Shown one piece after another: positions 63,359 through 64,000 of a stretch of DNA of 64,000 nucleotides (positions are counted from its first letter, which is position 1; the number at the start of each line of letters is the position of its first letter). The stretch is taken from positions 248,001 to 312,000 of the forward strand of contig NC_009655.1 of assembly GCF_000017245.1 (NCBI RefSeq), read 5' to 3'. A program made the translations under genes and the position numbers. The notes under the pieces were generated by a model. That model ran no database searches and was not told the origin of the DNA. It saw only the letters and a program-made list of their open reading frames with translations. This stretch comes from Actinobacillus succinogenes 130Z. GTDB lineage: Bacteria > Pseudomonadota > Gammaproteobacteria > Enterobacterales > Pasteurellaceae.

Positions 63359-64000
63359 TCAATTTAACGGATTATCCATAAATGTCCAGATTTTCTGTAA
63401 AGCGTTTTCCCGCACATCATCTTTTTCAAACAGAATTTCATGCTTCGCCAGCGGGATTCGCTCCAATTTGCCTTGCCGCAAAAGTGCGGTCAGATTTTCG
63501 AGATTTTTATTCGCTACGATCTTTTCCCGCTCCGATTGTAAAATCAGCACGGGAATGTCGATTTTCGGCAAAATCTGCGGTAAACGCCGGATTGCTTGCA
63601 GGCATAAATGTACCCAACGAAAAGTCGGCCCGCCCAGTCCCAATTCGGGATGTTTACGATTTACCCGGTTCATCCATTTCATCCGCGTCGCACAACTGCT
63701 TAAATCATTTACAGAAACATTTACCGGTCTATACGGTTTCTTACCGAATACGTAACGCTCTCCTTGTCCGAACAACAGCATCAGGCCGATGATCGCTTGA
63801 TCCCGAATCGGGCGCTTTAACGGCATGCCGAAAAACGGTGCGCAGAATACAGCATTGCTGATATGATGGTCATAATCCGCTAAATAATAGGCGGAAATCA
63901 AGCCCCCCATGGAATGGGCCAGAATATGTTGGGTTTGATAAGAAAAAAGTGCGGTATTTTTTTCAATAATTTTTGCCATATCCGCCGCATAAAAGCGAAA
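63359..64000 (-). CDS. pldB: Alpha/beta hydrolase, probable lysophospholipase PldB (partial)
   Basis: The C-terminal 213 or so codons are in the window; the frame continues past 64000 upstream (FRFYAAD precedes the ATG at 63979), so the true start is outside. LAHSMGG is the nucleophile elbow; PVLILQSEREKIV and KHEILFEKDDVRENA carry the likely catalytic Asp/His region. Similar in layout to lysophospholipase L2. USS copies at about 63489 and 63947. Confidence 0.75.
   Translation of the reverse strand, partial: FRFYAADMAKIIEKNTALFSYQTQHILAHSMGGLISAYYLADYDHHISNAVFCAPFFGMPLKRPIRDQAIIGLMLLFGQGERYVFGKKPYRPVNVSVNDLSSCATRMKWMNRVNRKHPELGLGGPTFRWVHLCLQAIRRLPQILPKIDIPVLILQSEREKIVANKNLENLTALLRQGKLERIPLAKHEILFEKDDVRENALQKIWTFMDNPLN

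Overview
The window is a gene-dense chromosomal segment of a member of the Pasteurellaceae. The strongest evidence is roughly fifty copies (counted by eye) of AAGTGCGGT or its complement, the Haemophilus-type DNA uptake signal sequence (USS), often as inverted pairs forming transcription terminators. Gene content fits (pckA, rpoE-rseABC, tktA beside a 2,3-diketo-L-gulonate operon, Ula ascorbate genes), and the closest match I can suggest from memory is the succinate-forming rumen group Basfia/Mannheimia succiniciproducens or Actinobacillus succinogenes. I saw no rRNA, tRNA, complete insertion sequence, prophage or CRISPR array.

Layout. 1-488: two long imperfect palindromes, no gene. 489-6307: rlmC, a D-tartrate dehydratase with a divergent LysR regulator, a second LysR regulator with a divergent small exported protein, and a LysE/ArgO-type exporter. 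6425-8830: rpe-gph-trpS. 9034-12249 (minus): hslR, hslO, pckA. 12321-20810: nudE, ydfG, cysQ, then the oxidative pentose phosphate genes zwf, pgl and gnd with small genes in between, including an AT-rich islet with an orphan ORF. 20926-28373: a lipoprotein and the complete L-ascorbate (ula) regulon, divergently arranged as ulaG-ulaR-ulaE-ulaF (minus) and ulaAB(fused)-ulaC-ulaD (plus). 28374-33048: a decayed adhesin-like fragment, slyD, a SIMPL-domain protein, rraB, mscL, trkA. 33225-36878: pdxH-sdhE and rpoE-rseA-rseB-rseC. 36949-41522: argCBH with divergent argE. 41667-50234 (minus): murQ/anmK, an ABC exporter, recX, recA, and aroK-aroB-dam. 50524-60904: tktA, a broken ulaD/sgbH-like pseudogene, yiaJ, and yiaKLMNO-yiaO2-lyxK. 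61022-64000 (minus): a BASS-family transporter, an MscS channel and an alpha/beta hydrolase cut by the window edge.

How the genes work together. Two routes for ascorbate and its oxidation products meet at L-xylulose 5-phosphate: Ula imports and phosphorylates L-ascorbate, while YiaMNO imports 2,3-diketo-L-gulonate, YiaK reduces it and LyxK phosphorylates L-xylulose. The decarboxylase expected near the yia operon is present only as a relic, so UlaD/E/F probably serve both routes and feed the pentose phosphate enzymes encoded here (rpe, tktA, zwf, pgl, gnd). The tartrate dehydratase makes oxaloacetate, which pckA and the reductive succinate branch can use. Good CRP-like sites lie upstream of ulaA and yiaK, with a weaker candidate upstream of pckA.

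I found no clearly new multi-gene system. The most informative oddities are the sgbH/ulaD relic, near-identical USS-bounded terminator elements closing the ula and yia operons, the paired palindromes at 22-366, four consecutive hairpins between zwf and pgl, the tandem yiaO duplication, and the AT-rich islet at 18.5-19.3 kb.
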